From positions 1 to 64,000 of the forward strand of contig JAIXPD010000040.1 in NCBI GenBank assembly GCA_027486405.1: a stretch of DNA of 64,000 nt, read 5' to 3'. Shown in pieces: positions 7,029 to 17,681 of the stretch. The notes under the pieces are model-generated. The model saw nothing but the letters and a program-made list of their open reading frames with translations, was not told the origin of the DNA and made no database searches. Made by a program: the position numbers and the translations under genes. The stretch is from Azospirillum sp. (GTDB lineage: Bacteria; Pseudomonadota; Alphaproteobacteria; Azospirillales; Azospirillaceae). Within the stretch, counting starts at the first letter, position 1. Each line of letters begins with the position of its first letter.

Positions 7029-9503
7029 ATGAGCGTCTGCCGCCATTGCGGGCAGGAGGTGACGGCGGTGGCCGATTCGGCGGTCGTCGCGTCCGATGGA
7101 ACCGGGCCGTTCTGCTGTTCCGGCTGCGCTGCCGCCTATGATCTGGTGCGCGGCCTGGGGTTGGGCCGTTATTACGACCGGCGCAGCGTCGATCCGGCGG
7201 CGCGCCCCCTGCGCCCGGAGGACGGGGCCGCGACGCTCGATTACAGCGCCCACGCGCGCGACGACGCCGACGGGGCGCAGTGCCTGCATCTGATGGTCGA
7301 TGGCCTGCAATGCGCCGCTTGCGTCTGGCTGATCGAAACCGCCGTCGGCCAGCAACCCGGCGTCGTTCAGGCCCGCCTGAACATGACGACCCGCCGCTTG
7401 ATCCTGCGCTGGAATCCGGCGGAAACCGACGCCAACCGGGTGGTCGGGACGGTGGCGCAGTTGGGCTACCGCGTCGTGCCCTTCGACCCCGACCAGTTGG
7501 GCGGGGCGCAGGCCAAGACCGAACGCGAACTGCTGCGGGCGATGGCCGTGGCCGGGTTCGCCATGGGCAACGTCATGCTGCTGTCGGTGTCGGTGTGGGC
7601 CGGGCACAGCCAGGGCATGGGCACGGCCACGCGCGACCTGATGCACTGGATTTCCGCGCTGATCTGCATGCCCGCCATCGCCTACGCCCTGCGCCCCTTC
7701 GCGCGGTCGGCCTTTGGCGCGCTGCGGCGCGGGCGCACCAACATGGACGTGCCCGTCACCATCGGCGTGCTGCTCGCCACCGGGATGAGCCTGTTCGAGA
7801 CGATCAACAGCGGGCCGCACGCCTATTTCGACGGCGCGGTGATGCTGCTGTTTTTCCTGCTGATCGGGCGTTACCTCGACCAACGGGCGCGCGGCCGGGC
7901 GCGGTCGGCGGCCGAACAGCTTCTCGGCCTGCGCGCCAACGCGGTGACGATCCTGCGCGACGATGGGACCAGCGCCGTGGTTCCGCCCGAACAGGTCAGC
8001 CCCGGAACCGTCATCCTGGTGGCGACCGGGGAGCGGATACCGGTGGACGGCCGGGTGGTGGACGGCGTGTCCGACCTCGACACCGCGCTGATCACCGGGG
8101 AAAGCGTGCCGGGCAGCGTGCGCCCCGGCGATCAGGTCTTTGCCGGGATGCTGAATCTCACCGCCCCGCTGCGGCTGACCGTGACGGCGGTCGGCGAAGG
8201 CACGCTGCTGGCCGAGATCGTCCGCCTGATGGAGGTGGCCGAGCAGGGCCGGGCCAAATATGTGGCGGTGGCCGACCGGGTGTCGCGCCTGTACGCCCCC
8301 GTCGTCCACGTCACCGCGCTGACCACCTTCCTGTCCTGGCTGCTGCTGGGCGGGGTGGCGTGGCAGGTCGCCTTGATGAACGCGGTGGCGGTGCTCATCA
8401 TCACCTGCCCCTGCGCGCTGGCCCTGGCGGTCCCGGTGGTGCAGGTGATCGCCAGCGGGCGGCTGATGCGCCAAGGGACCCTGCTGAAGACGGCGACGGC
8501 GCTGGAGCGGCTGGCCGACATCGACACCGTGGTGTTCGACAAGACCGGAACCCTGACCGAAGGCCACCCGGTCCCGCAACTCGACGGCGTGGCCGACGAC
8601 GATCTGCGGCTGGCGGCGGCGATGGCCGCGACCAGCCGTCACCCGCTGGCTCGCGCGCTGGCCGCCGCCCTGCCCGGCGTGCCGGTGGCGAGCGGCGTGC
8701 GCGAAATCCCCGGAGCCGGGTTGGAGATGGACGGGGCGGGCGGGGTGATCCGCCTGGGCAGCCGCCGCTTCACCGGCGCGCCGGAAGAGACGCAAGACGC
8801 CGAAGGGCCGGAATTGTGGCTGGCCCGTCCGGGCGTGGCCCCCGTGCGCATCCTGTTCCTCGACGCCCTGCGCCCGGACGCGGTGGCGGTGGTGGCCGCC
8901 CTGCGCGCGCGCGGGTTGGAGGTGCGGCTGCTGTCGGGCGACCGGCACGGCGCGGTGGCGGCGGTCGCCGCGCGTCTGGGCATCAGCGAATGGCGGGCCG
9001 GACAGACCCCGGCGGACAAGACCGCCGCGCTGGCCGACTTGACCGGGCAAGGCCGCCGGGTGCTGATGGTGGGCGACGGGCTGAACGACGCCCCCGCCCT
9101 GGCGGCGGCGTCGGTGTCGATGTCGCCGTCGACGGCGGTCGATGTCAGCCAGACGGCGGCGGATGTGGTGTTCCAAGGGCGGATGCTGCGGCCGATCGTC
9201 GAGTCGGTCGAGGTGGCGCGGCGGTCCGGCCGTCTGGTGAAGCAGAATTTCGCCATCGCGCTGCTGTACAACCTGTGCGCGGTCCCGCTGGCGATGGCCG
9301 GGTTGCTGACGCCGCTGCTGGCGGCGCTGGCGATGTCGTCGTCGTCGCTGATCGTTATTCTCAACGCGCTGCGGCTGGCCCGTGGCTCTGTGGTCAAGGA
9401 TTTGGCTGATGGACGAGCTTCTCTATCTGATCGCGATCGCGCTGAGCCTGGGCGGGCTGGGGCTGGCGGCGTTTCTGTGGGCGCTGAAATCCGGTCAGTT
9501 TGA
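7029..9503 (+). CDS. ccoI: Copper-translocating P1B-type ATPase CcoI (FixI)
   Basis: This 824-residue inner-membrane ATPase exports Cu(I) for the cbb3 oxidase. An N-terminal Cys-rich segment (FCCSGCAAAYDL) and a heavy-metal-associated domain (GLQCAACVWLIE) come first. They are followed by the transmembrane region with the CPC motif (ITCPCALAL), the TGES actuator motif, the DKTGTLT phosphorylation site and GDGLNDAPAL. These are all intact. The C-terminal tail after ILNALRLAR (about the last 39 residues) is unusual: its final 31 codons lie inside ccoS in another frame, giving a 95-nt overlap. A lost stop codon would explain this. Confidence 0.95.
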   Translation: MSVCRHCGQEVTAVADSAVVASDGTGPFCCSGCAAAYDLVRGLGLGRYYDRRSVDPAARPLRPEDGAATLDYSAHARDDADGAQCLHLMVDGLQCAACVWLIETAVGQQPGVVQARLNMTTRRLILRWNPAETDANRVVGTVAQLGYRVVPFDPDQLGGAQAKTERELLRAMAVAGFAMGNVMLLSVSVWAGHSQGMGTATRDLMHWISALICMPAIAYALRPFARSAFGALRRGRTNMDVPVTIGVLLATGMSLFETINSGPHAYFDGAVMLLFFLLIGRYLDQRARGRARSAAEQLLGLRANAVTILRDDGTSAVVPPEQVSPGTVILVATGERIPVDGRVVDGVSDLDTALITGESVPGSVRPGDQVFAGMLNLTAPLRLTVTAVGEGTLLAEIVRLMEVAEQGRAKYVAVADRVSRLYAPVVHVTALTTFLSWLLLGGVAWQVALMNAVAVLIITCPCALALAVPVVQVIASGRLMRQGTLLKTATALERLADIDTVVFDKTGTLTEGHPVPQLDGVADDDLRLAAAMAATSRHPLARALAAALPGVPVASGVREIPGAGLEMDGAGGVIRLGSRRFTGAPEETQDAEGPELWLARPGVAPVRILFLDALRPDAVAVVAALRARGLEVRLLSGDRHGAVAAVAARLGISEWRAGQTPADKTAALADLTGQGRRVLMVGDGLNDAPALAAASVSMSPSTAVDVSQTAADVVFQGRMLRPIVESVEVARRSGRLVKQNFAIALLYNLCAVPLAMAGLLTPLLAALAMSSSSLIVILNALRLARGSVVKDLADGRASLSDRDRAEPGRAGAGGVSVGAEIRSV

Positions 9504-9588
9504 CGATCTCGACGGGGCGGCCAACCGCATCCTGTTCGACGACGAGGCCCCGGCACCCGCCGCCAAACCCGCTCGCGACCGTCAATAG
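9409..9588 (+). CDS. ccoS: cbb3-type oxidase assembly protein CcoS
   Basis: This encodes a 59-residue protein with one N-terminal transmembrane helix (about residues 4-24) and the CcoS signature WALKSGQFDDLDGAANRILFD. CcoS is needed for cofactor insertion into cbb3 oxidase. The ATG at 9409 has AAGGA 8 nt upstream, inside ccoI. The gene overlaps the ccoI frame by 95 nt, which is far more than the few bases usual between cotranscribed genes. The short Ala/Pro-rich tail is not conserved in the family. Confidence 0.93.
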   Translation: MDELLYLIAIALSLGGLGLAAFLWALKSGQFDDLDGAANRILFDDEAPAPAAKPARDRQ

Positions 9589-9695
9589 CCCAAGCGGCAG
9601 CATGGACAAAGGAAGGGGGGTGCGTCGGCACGGTTGCGATTCCCAACGATTGCCACCAATATGACCCAACGCACGGTTTTGGGCTGGGTTTCGCC

Positions 9696-10433
9696 ATGCC
9701 ACCTTTCGACATGGGCCGCGCTCGTGACAAGAGCGCTTCGACGGAGATGAATCCCTGTGGGGCCTGCCCGGTTCGCAGCTTAACGGTCTGCGCCGCGCTG
9801 GACCCTGAAGAGGTGCGCCGTCTAGCCGACATCCTGCAAACCGTGCGGGTCGATGCCGGTCACACCCTGTTCAGCGAGGGCGACACCGCCGATTCGCTCT
9901 ACAACGTCACCTCGGGCACGGTGAAGCTGTACAAGCTGTTGCCCGATGGCCGCCGCCAGATCACCGGCTTTCTGGTGACGGGTGATTTCCTGGGCCTGTC
10001 GGTCAACGAAAGCTACGCCTACACCGCCGAATCCGTCACCAGCGCCTCGCTCTGCCGCTTCCCGCGCAAGAAGATCGACGCGCTGATGGACGAGTTTCCC
10101 AAGATGCAGCGCCGCCTGTTCTCCATGGCGTCGAACGAGCTGGCGGCCGCGCAGGACCAGATGCTGTTGCTGGGCCGCAAGACGGCCAAGGAAAAGATCT
10201 GCTCCTTCCTGCTGATGCTGTCGCAGCGCGCCGCGCGGCGCGGGCACAAGGAAAACCCGGTCTTTGTCCCGATGAGCCGGGCCGACATCGCCGATTACCT
10301 GGGCCTGACCACCGAAACCGTCAGCCGGACCTTCACCCAGTTGAAGACCGGCGGCGTGATCTCGCTCCAGGAAGGCAACAAGGTCCTGATCGCCGATCTC
10401 GACGCCATGTATGATCTGGCCGAGGGCGGCTGA
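9696..10433 (+). CDS. fnr: Fnr-type oxygen-sensing transcription regulator
   Basis: This Crp/Fnr-family regulator (245 aa) has an N-terminal cysteine set C21-x2-C24-x7-C32 plus C120 in SASLCRFP. That is the spacing of alphaproteobacterial FnrL/FnrN proteins, so it should bind an oxygen-labile 4Fe-4S cluster. A cyclic-nucleotide-like beta roll and dimer helix are followed by a winged HTH with recognition helix ETVSR, whose Glu and Arg contact TTGAT half-sites. It therefore probably acts on the box at 833-846. The start is uncertain: ATG codons at 9696, 9711 and 9747 are all in frame and none has a strong ribosome site. It lies directly after ccoGHIS. Confidence 0.92.
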   Translation: MPPFDMGRARDKSASTEMNPCGACPVRSLTVCAALDPEEVRRLADILQTVRVDAGHTLFSEGDTADSLYNVTSGTVKLYKLLPDGRRQITGFLVTGDFLGLSVNESYAYTAESVTSASLCRFPRKKIDALMDEFPKMQRRLFSMASNELAAAQDQMLLLGRKTAKEKICSFLLMLSQRAARRGHKENPVFVPMSRADIADYLGLTTETVSRTFTQLKTGGVISLQEGNKVLIADLDAMYDLAEGG

Positions 10434-10475
10434 CCCTCCCCATTTGCCCCTCGTCTGAACCCCGCGCGCGCATCC

Positions 10476-11453
10476 TTACGAGTCGGTGCACGCTGACCGT
10501 TGGCTGAGCAGCCAGCGGCGGACCCGTTGCGTCGGTTCCGGGTGGCGCGGCTTGCGCGGGATGACGACGTGGAAGCCCAAGGGACCGGTCAGCGTCCCGG
10601 CGAAGGGGCGAACCAGACGCCCGTCGGCCAAATCCCGATCCACCAGACAGCGGCTGACCAGCGCCACCCCTTGCCCGGCCAGCGCGGCGTCGATGGCCAG
10701 CGCGCTGTGGCTGAAGCGGATGCCGCGCGCGGTCGGCGCGGGGCCGTCCGGCAGGGCGGCGGCGAGGAACTCCGGCCACTGGTTGTGCGCGTCGTGCAGC
10801 AGAACCGCGCGGGCGAGCGCTTCCGGTGGCAGCGGGCCGGGTGTTGGCAGGCCGGGCGCTGGCTGGGCGCAGGACGCATCGCCCAGGGCGGCCAAACAGG
10901 CCGGGCTGCACACCGTCACCAATTCCTGATCGAACAGCGCGTCGGCGACCAACCCCGGCCCGAAGGGCGGGCGGCCCTGGCGCACGGCGATGTCCACCCC
11001 GTCGGTCTGGAAGTTGGACAGCGACTCGGCGGCCAGCACGCGCAAATGCAGATCGGGATGGGCGGCGGTCAGGGCGGGCAGGCGAGGAATCAGCCATTTG
11101 GAGGCAAAGGTCGGCGTCACGCTGATGGTCAACCGCAGCGGGGCCGGGCGCAGGTTGGCTGTGGCGTCAACCATCAGGTCGAAGGCGCGGCGCAGTTGTC
11201 CGGCGTAGGTCCGCCCCGCCCCGGTCAGCACCAGCCCGCCGCCGCGCCGTTCGAACAGGCGCAGGCCCAGCAGGGCTTCGAGATGACGGACCTGCTGGGC
11301 CACGGCGCTCTGTGTCACCCCCAGTGCCTCGGCGGCCAGGCGGAAGTTCGAATGGCGCGCGGCCATGTCGAAGGCGCGCAGCGCGTTGAGCGGCGGCAGC
11401 GGAGTCGGGGCAACGGCTGGGGCGGCGGCTGGGGCGGTGGGAGGTGGGGGCAT
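10476..11453 (-). CDS. LysR-family transcriptional regulator, GcvA-like
   Basis: This encodes 325 residues. A Pro/Ala-rich leader of about 20 residues precedes the winged HTH (LNALRAFDMAARHSNFRLAA, then TQSAVAQQVRHLEALLG), followed by the effector-binding domain. The FDMAARHSNF start and SVTPTFASKWLIPRL segment fit the GcvA-like subgroup. It starts 111 bp from, and is divergent to, the short-chain dehydrogenase gene at 11565, so it probably regulates that gene from the shared spacer. The long open frame upstream of 11453 is an artefact of base composition. The inducer is unknown. Confidence 0.88.
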   Translation of the reverse strand: MPPPPTAPAAAPAVAPTPLPPLNALRAFDMAARHSNFRLAAEALGVTQSAVAQQVRHLEALLGLRLFERRGGGLVLTGAGRTYAGQLRRAFDLMVDATANLRPAPLRLTISVTPTFASKWLIPRLPALTAAHPDLHLRVLAAESLSNFQTDGVDIAVRQGRPPFGPGLVADALFDQELVTVCSPACLAALGDASCAQPAPGLPTPGPLPPEALARAVLLHDAHNQWPEFLAAALPDGPAPTARGIRFSHSALAIDAALAGQGVALVSRCLVDRDLADGRLVRPFAGTLTGPLGFHVVIPRKPRHPEPTQRVRRWLLSQRSACTDS

Positions 11454-11564
11454 CCTGTAGATTTTCTGCTGACGGAAAGAAGAAAGCCTGTCTGGAGCGC
11501 GGTGGCGCTTCCGCCGTAGCATGGTCCCATCGCATCGGCAATCCGCAGTGGGAAAGGGCCTGAC

Positions 11565-12281
11565 ATGACGACGGACATTCGGACCGACAAGGTGGCGCTC
11601 ATCACCGCCGGGGGCAGCGGCATGGGGGCGGACGCGGCGCGGCGGCTGGCGGCGGACGGCTTCCGCGTCGCCATCCTGTCCTCCTCGGGCAAGGGGGAGG
11701 CGCTGGCCGGGGAACTGGGCGGCTTCGGCGTCACCGGCTCCAACCGCTCCACCGACGATCTGCAACGGCTGGTCGATGGCGCGATGGCGCGCTGGGGCCG
11801 CATCGATGTTCTGGTCAACAGCGCCGGGCATGGCCCGCGCGGCCCGGTCCTGGGCCTGAGCGACGAGGATTGGGTGGTCGGGATGGAGGTCTATCTGCTG
11901 AACGTCATCCGCCCGACCCGGCTGGTCGCGCCGATCATGGCGGCGCAGAAGGACGGAGCGATCATCAACATTTCCAGCTACGCCGCCGTCGAACCCGACC
12001 CGCTGTTCCCGACCTCCGCCGTGTTCCGGGCCGGGCTGGCGTCCTTCACCAAGCTGTTCGCCGACCAGCACGCCACCGACAATGTGCGGATGAACAACGT
12101 GCTGCCCGGCTTCATCGACAGCCTGCCGGAAACCGAGGAGCGGCGGCAGCGCATCCCGATGCAGCGCTATGGCAAGAGCGAGGAGGTGGCGGCGACGGTG
12201 GCCTTTCTCGCCTCGCCCGGCGGGGCCTATATCACCGGTCAGAACATCCGCGTCGATGGCGGGATCACCCGCTCAACCTGA
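11565..12281 (+). CDS. Short-chain dehydrogenase/reductase-like protein with altered catalytic site
   Basis: This 238-residue protein has an SDR Rossmann fold: an N-terminal nucleotide-binding stretch (ALITAGGSGMGADAARRLA), the NSAG motif at about residues 85-88, a catalytic-type Ser in INISS, and the C-terminal PGF/ITGQNIRVDGGIT signature. The YxxxK catalytic pair is not present. At the matching position it reads T150-S-A-V-F154. The protein may be non-catalytic, or use other residues. The neighbouring divergent LysR gene is the likely regulator. The second glycine motif is TAGGSGMG rather than TGxxxGxG, so its first Gly is Ala. Confidence 0.85.
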   Translation: MTTDIRTDKVALITAGGSGMGADAARRLAADGFRVAILSSSGKGEALAGELGGFGVTGSNRSTDDLQRLVDGAMARWGRIDVLVNSAGHGPRGPVLGLSDEDWVVGMEVYLLNVIRPTRLVAPIMAAQKDGAIINISSYAAVEPDPLFPTSAVFRAGLASFTKLFADQHATDNVRMNNVLPGFIDSLPETEERRQRIPMQRYGKSEEVAATVAFLASPGGAYITGQNIRVDGGITRST

Positions 12282-12323
12282 TCCCCTCAATCGGGCGGCA
12301 GACCTTGCCGATTCGCCGCATCC

Positions 12324-13412
12324 TTACGCGCGGCGAATCGGGCGCAGTTCGTGCAGCAGCCAGACCAGGGCGGAGACGACCAGGATCGCCCCGGCCTGGT
12401 GGGCGGCGGCCACCGGAATCCACACCACGGTCAGCAGCGTGGCGATGCCCAAGCCGATCTGCACCAGCACCAGCGCGCCCGCCGCGTGGGCGGCCTGACC
12501 GGCGCGGCCGGGCAGGCGGGCGGCGAGCGTGCGGACGCTCAGGGCCAGAATCACCAACCCGCTCAGCAGGGCAAGGCCACGGTGGATCAACTGGATGGCG
12601 GCGGTGTTTTCAAACGGGTTGTGCCACCAGGGCGTCAGGTTGGCGATTTCCGGCGGAATCAGATGGCCTTCCATCAGCGGGAAGGTGTTGTAGGCGTATC
12701 CGGCGCGCGCCCCGGCGACGAAGGCCCCCCAGACGATGGTCACGGCGACCAGCCCCAACGCCCAGCGGGCGTGACGGCGCAAGCCCACCGATTCGGGCCG
12801 CCACCCGGCCAGCGGCAGCGGATCAAGCAGCCCCAACGCCGTGCGCAGCAGCAGCGCGTAAATCAGGATCGCCGTTCCCAGATGCAGCGCCAGCCGGTAA
12901 TGGCTGACGTTGGGCTGATCGACCAGCCCGCTTTTCACCATGAACCAGCCGATTCCGCCCTGCAACCCGCCCAGCAGGAACAGCCCGGCCAGCTTCGGCC
13001 ACAGATCCGGCGCGATCCGGCCCTGACTCCAGAAACGCAGGAAGGGAAGCAGGAAGACGAAGCCGATCATCTGGCCCCAGAGCCGATGAAACCACTCCCA
13101 CCAGAAGATTTCCTGGAATCCGGCCAGATCCATCCGGTTGTTGACGATGCGGAATTCCGGCGTGCCCTTGTACAGCTCGAACACACGCTGCCATTCGGCG
13201 TCGGACAGCGGCGGCAGGATGCCGATCAGCGGCTTCCATTCCACCATCGACAGGCCCGATTCGGTCAGGCGGGTGATCGCCCCGATCACCGCCATCGTCA
13301 GAACCATCGCGGCGCACACCAGCAGCCAGAGGGCGATGGGACGGTTGGCGCGCCGGTCAAAGGCGGTCGCGGAGCTGTGGCGGTCGGCGGTGAAGGCGGT
13401 CACGGGCGGCAT
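12324..13412 (-). CDS. ctaA: Heme A synthase (COX15/CtaA family)
   Basis: This encodes a 362-residue polytopic membrane protein that oxidises heme O to heme A. The alphaproteobacterial COX15 signatures are present: ITRLTESGLSMVEWKPLIG, EFWW-type segment with WEWFHRLWGQ, HYRLALHLG, IQLIHRGLA and AAAHQAGAILV, which carry the four conserved His. About eight transmembrane helices are predicted. The ATG at 13412 is preferred and an AGGA sits just before it. Heme A serves aa3-type oxidases and not cbb3, so the organism probably also has an aa3 enzyme. The gene is convergent with the SDR gene 42 bp away. Confidence 0.94.
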   Translation of the reverse strand: MPPVTAFTADRHSSATAFDRRANRPIALWLLVCAAMVLTMAVIGAITRLTESGLSMVEWKPLIGILPPLSDAEWQRVFELYKGTPEFRIVNNRMDLAGFQEIFWWEWFHRLWGQMIGFVFLLPFLRFWSQGRIAPDLWPKLAGLFLLGGLQGGIGWFMVKSGLVDQPNVSHYRLALHLGTAILIYALLLRTALGLLDPLPLAGWRPESVGLRRHARWALGLVAVTIVWGAFVAGARAGYAYNTFPLMEGHLIPPEIANLTPWWHNPFENTAAIQLIHRGLALLSGLVILALSVRTLAARLPGRAGQAAHAAGALVLVQIGLGIATLLTVVWIPVAAAHQAGAILVVSALVWLLHELRPIRRA

Positions 13413-13549
13413 TCCTGACGAACGTGGTCGGATGTTCGCCACTGTGGCCCGCTGATCCGTTGGCGTCAAACATTGCGCGTGGTGCGGATGATTTCGATTC
13501 CGATGAGGTTGACCAATGGCGTTGCTCTGGGCGGGTGTCGCCCGGGTGG

Positions 13550-13717
13550 TCACATCGGCGTTTCCTGCACGGCCCCGATCAGGATGAACAGCGCGAACAG
13601 CAGGGCGAACAACCCGGCGATCGTCGTGAATTCCAACAGCGCTTCCGCCAGCCACAAATCGCGTTCCTGGCGGTCCACATTCTGTTTGGCAAGGCTGGTC
13701 ATATCGTCGTCTCCCAT
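13550..13717 (-). CDS. Small single-pass membrane protein
   Basis: This encodes 55 residues starting MGDDDMTSLAKQN. A hydrophilic acidic/basic N-terminus is followed by one strong transmembrane helix at about residues 31-50 (TTIAGLFALLFALFILIGAV). A GAGG ribosome site lies 8 nt before the ATG at 13717. A second in-frame ATG is at 13702. It lies 137 bp upstream of ctaA on the same strand and might be cotranscribed with it. I do not recognise a family. Codon use and the clear ribosome site favour a real gene. Confidence 0.6.
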   Translation of the reverse strand: MGDDDMTSLAKQNVDRQERDLWLAEALLEFTTIAGLFALLFALFILIGAVQETPM

Positions 13718-13983
13718 CGGTGTGCCTCGGCGCTGCGCCTTGGGTGTCTGATTGAATAAAATTTTACACAAATGGGGCGACATCGCTGTGACGGGGGTCA
13801 CAGGCGCTGGGAAAAGGGCGCGGTCGTGTGAGTTTTTTTCGGACGCCGTCGTCGGCCTCCGCGTTGGCGTGAATAAAATCATTGATAATCAATGCGTTAT
13901 AATGCGTGTCAGAAAAAAGCCCGGCGTCGTCGCAAAAATCGCGGGCAAGCCTCTTGAATCCCCCATCGGCTTCGATTAGCTGT

Positions 13984-14010
13984 CTGGCACTCGCCGGGGG
14001 TGAGTGCTAA
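13984..14010 (+). promoter_or_regulatory. CIRCE operator (HrcA) in front of groESL
   Basis: The site CTGGCACTC-N9-GAGTGCTAA matches the CIRCE inverted repeat TTAGCACTC-N9-GAGTGCTAA with two mismatches in the left arm. It lies 55 bp before groES. HrcA repression is therefore expected. A CTTGAA at 13953-13958 followed about 16 bp later by GATTAG could be a heat-shock (RpoH) promoter, which is less certain. The rest of the 348-bp spacer 13718-14065 is relatively A+T-rich with no further feature seen. Confidence 0.93.
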
Positions 14011-14065
14011 CACCGCTTCCCGGACCAAACAGATCACGATCAAGCCTTATCCAAGGAGGCATTCC

Positions 14066-14356
14066 ATGAAGTTCCGTCCGCTCCACGACCGCGTTGTCGT
14101 CAAGCGTCTGGAGTCCGATACCAAGACCAAGGGCGGGATCATCATCCCCGACACGGCCAAGGAAAAGCCGCAGGAAGGCGAAATCATCGCCGTCGGCCCC
14201 GGCGCTCGTGATGAGTCGGGCAAAGTTGTCGCGCTGGACGTCAAGGCCGGCGACCGCATCCTGTTCGGGAAGTGGTCGGGCACCGAAGTGAAGATCGAAG
14301 GTCAGGATTTCCTCATCATGAAGGAATCCGACATCATGGGCGTGATCGAAGGCTGA
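14066..14356 (+). CDS. groES: Co-chaperonin GroES
   Basis: This encodes the 96-residue 10-kDa cochaperonin (usual length) that caps GroEL. The N-terminus [20 protein letters not shown], the mobile loop [18 protein letters not shown] and the [16 protein letters not shown] tail are characteristic. A perfect AAGGAGG site precedes the ATG at 14066. The gene is controlled by the CIRCE element 55 bp upstream and is followed by groEL after 51 bp. Confidence 0.98.
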   Translation: MKFRPLHDRVVVKRLESDTKTKGGIIIPDTAKEKPQEGEIIAVGPGARDESGKVVALDVKAGDRILFGKWSGTEVKIEGQDFLIMKESDIMGVIEG

Positions 14357-14404
14357 TTTCCTTCGCCCATCTTCGTTTCGACATTCGATACTCAGAGGAA
14401 TTGA

Positions 14405-16054
<1,650 letters not shown>

Positions 16055-16089
16055 TCCGGAAGTCCCAGGGCGATCCAACGCTTTGGTTC

Positions 16090-16125
16090 GGAAAGGGCGT
16101 CCCTCGCAAGGGGGACGCCCTTTCC
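16090..16125 (+). terminator. Hairpin after groEL
   Basis: A perfect 14-bp stem (GGAAAGGGCGTCCC / GGGACGCCCTTTCC) with an 8-nt loop lies 35 bp after the groEL stop. No T-run follows on either side, so it is either an atypical terminator or an mRNA 3'-end stabiliser. The remainder of the spacer to 16332 shows only a short direct repeat of GATTTCCGCAA at about 16180 and 16200. Confidence 0.6.
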
Positions 16126-16332
16126 ACGTCACGATCCGCGTTTTGATGGCGCTGTCCGGTTGACCTGGCGCGCTCGCGCCCGATTTCCGCAACGGCGCTG
16201 ATTTCCGCAATGTCAAGGCGAAGTCTGGCTTGCTTTGCCGTCGGTCGCTTCCAATAATCCGCGCTCCCGCCGAAGGCCGCTCATCCGGGCCGGGGCGGAT
16301 CGTTTGCTTTCTTCTTACAACGAGGCTTTTCC

Positions 16333-16662
16333 ATGCGCTCCTTCGAGGGCCAGCATTCCGACAACGTCGCCATCAAGCGCACCCGCGAGCAGAAGCAGCG
16401 GCAGGTTGCGCAGCTCAAGGAGCAGCTTGCGACGTTGAAGGCTCACGCCGCCCCCGCCATCCGCGAAGCCCTGGTCAAGCGCATCGCCGAACTCGACGCC
16501 GAACTCCGCCAGCCGCCCAAGCCGGAACGCGAAAGCCGCGAGGATTCCCCGCGTCCGCCGCGCCGCGAAAGCCGCGCCAGCGTGTACCGCAGCGACGACA
16601 CCGGCCCGTCGGCCGCCGCCGCCGCCTCGGCCGCCTTCTCCTCCCCCCGTCGCCGCAGCTGA
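16333..16662 (+). CDS. Hypothetical coiled-coil protein
   Basis: This encodes a 109-residue, strongly charged cytoplasmic protein. Residues 12-58 have a heptad-like helical pattern (KRTREQKQRQVAQLKEQLAT, then VKRIAELDAELRQ). The C-terminal half is rich in Pro, Arg and Ser and is probably disordered, with an Ala run (AAAAASAAF). GAGG lies 9 nt before the ATG at 16333. It precedes the DMT transporter gene by 7 bp and is probably cotranscribed with it. No known domain is recognised. Confidence 0.6.
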   Translation: MRSFEGQHSDNVAIKRTREQKQRQVAQLKEQLATLKAHAAPAIREALVKRIAELDAELRQPPKPERESREDSPRPPRRESRASVYRSDDTGPSAAAAASAAFSSPRRRS

Positions 16663-16669
16663 GACCGCC

Positions 16670-17587
16670 ATGGCCGATGACCGCGTTGCCCCAGCCAAAA
16701 GCCGCCGCCTGATCGATCAGGCGTGGCTGTTGATGATGCTGCCGCCCCTGTTCTGGGCGGGCAACGCGGTCATGGGCCGGGCGGTGGCCGGGGCGGTTCC
16801 GCCCATCGGTCTTGCCTTTTGGCGCTGGACCCTGGGCACGCTCCTCATCCTGCCCTTTGCCTGGAAACATCTGCGCCACGATCTGCGCCCGCTGCTGGCG
16901 GGGTGGAAGGATGTGCTGCTGCTGGGCACGCTGGGCATCGGCCTGTTCAACACCTTTCAATACATCGCGCTGAACTCCACCACGGCGCTCAACACCGTCA
17001 TGCTGCAATCCTCCATGCCGGTGCTGATTGTGCTGATGAGCTGGCTGCTGTTTCAGGACCGCGTGCGTCCGGCCCAGGGGCTGGGCATCGTCGTGTCGCT
17101 GGTGGGGGCCACCACCCTGATTTCGCACGGCGACCCGGCGGTGCTGCTGGGGCTGCGCCTGAACGTCGGCGACGTGTGGATGCTGGTGGCCATCGTGATC
17201 TACGCCGCCTACACCACCTGCCTGCGCCGCAAACCGGCGGTTCATGGGTTGAGCTTCGTCGTGGCCACCTTCGCCATCGGCGCGGTGGAGCTGTTGCCCT
17301 TCTATCTGTGGGAAACCGCGACCCTGCGCGCGGTGGAACCGACGGCCGTGACCGCGCTGGCGGTCGGCTACGTCGCGCTGTTCCCGTCCATCGTCGCCTA
17401 TCTCTGCTTCAACCGCGTGGTCGAGCTGGTCGGGGCCAACACCGCCGGTCTGGCCATCCATCTGGTCCCGGTCTTCGGCAGCCTGCTGGCCGTGCTGTTC
17501 CTGGGCGAACAGCCGCACCTGTACCACGGCGTCGGCATCGCCCTGATCGCCACGGGAATCGCGCTGGCGACCCGGCGGCGGGGGTGA
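16670..17587 (+). CDS. DMT-superfamily (EamA) transporter
   Basis: This encodes 305 residues with about ten transmembrane helices in two EamA repeats. The first repeat contains the typical LPPLFWAGNAVMGRAVAG and FNTFQYIALNSTTALNTVML segments. The second contains GYVALFPSIVAYLCFNRVVE and HLVPVFGSLLAVLFLGEQ. Members export amino acids or other metabolites from the cytoplasm; the substrate cannot be inferred here. The gene starts 7 bp after the preceding small coiled-coil gene. Confidence 0.9.
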   Translation: MADDRVAPAKSRRLIDQAWLLMMLPPLFWAGNAVMGRAVAGAVPPIGLAFWRWTLGTLLILPFAWKHLRHDLRPLLAGWKDVLLLGTLGIGLFNTFQYIALNSTTALNTVMLQSSMPVLIVLMSWLLFQDRVRPAQGLGIVVSLVGATTLISHGDPAVLLGLRLNVGDVWMLVAIVIYAAYTTCLRRKPAVHGLSFVVATFAIGAVELLPFYLWETATLRAVEPTAVTALAVGYVALFPSIVAYLCFNRVVELVGANTAGLAIHLVPVFGSLLAVLFLGEQPHLYHGVGIALIATGIALATRRRG

Positions 17588-17681
17588 CATTTCGCGGGCG
17601 GACCGCCGGGGATGGGGTGCGCGCGGCGGCTGGGGCGCTTATATAAGCGGCCAACCCTGTCCGTTTCCGTTCGGAGCCGTC

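Noticed and set aside
6417..9176. A 919-codon open frame on the minus strand opposite ccoH-ccoI
   Set aside because: It mirrors well-conserved genes on the plus strand, has a His/Arg/Gln-rich product without domains, and reflects the high G+C content of third codon positions.
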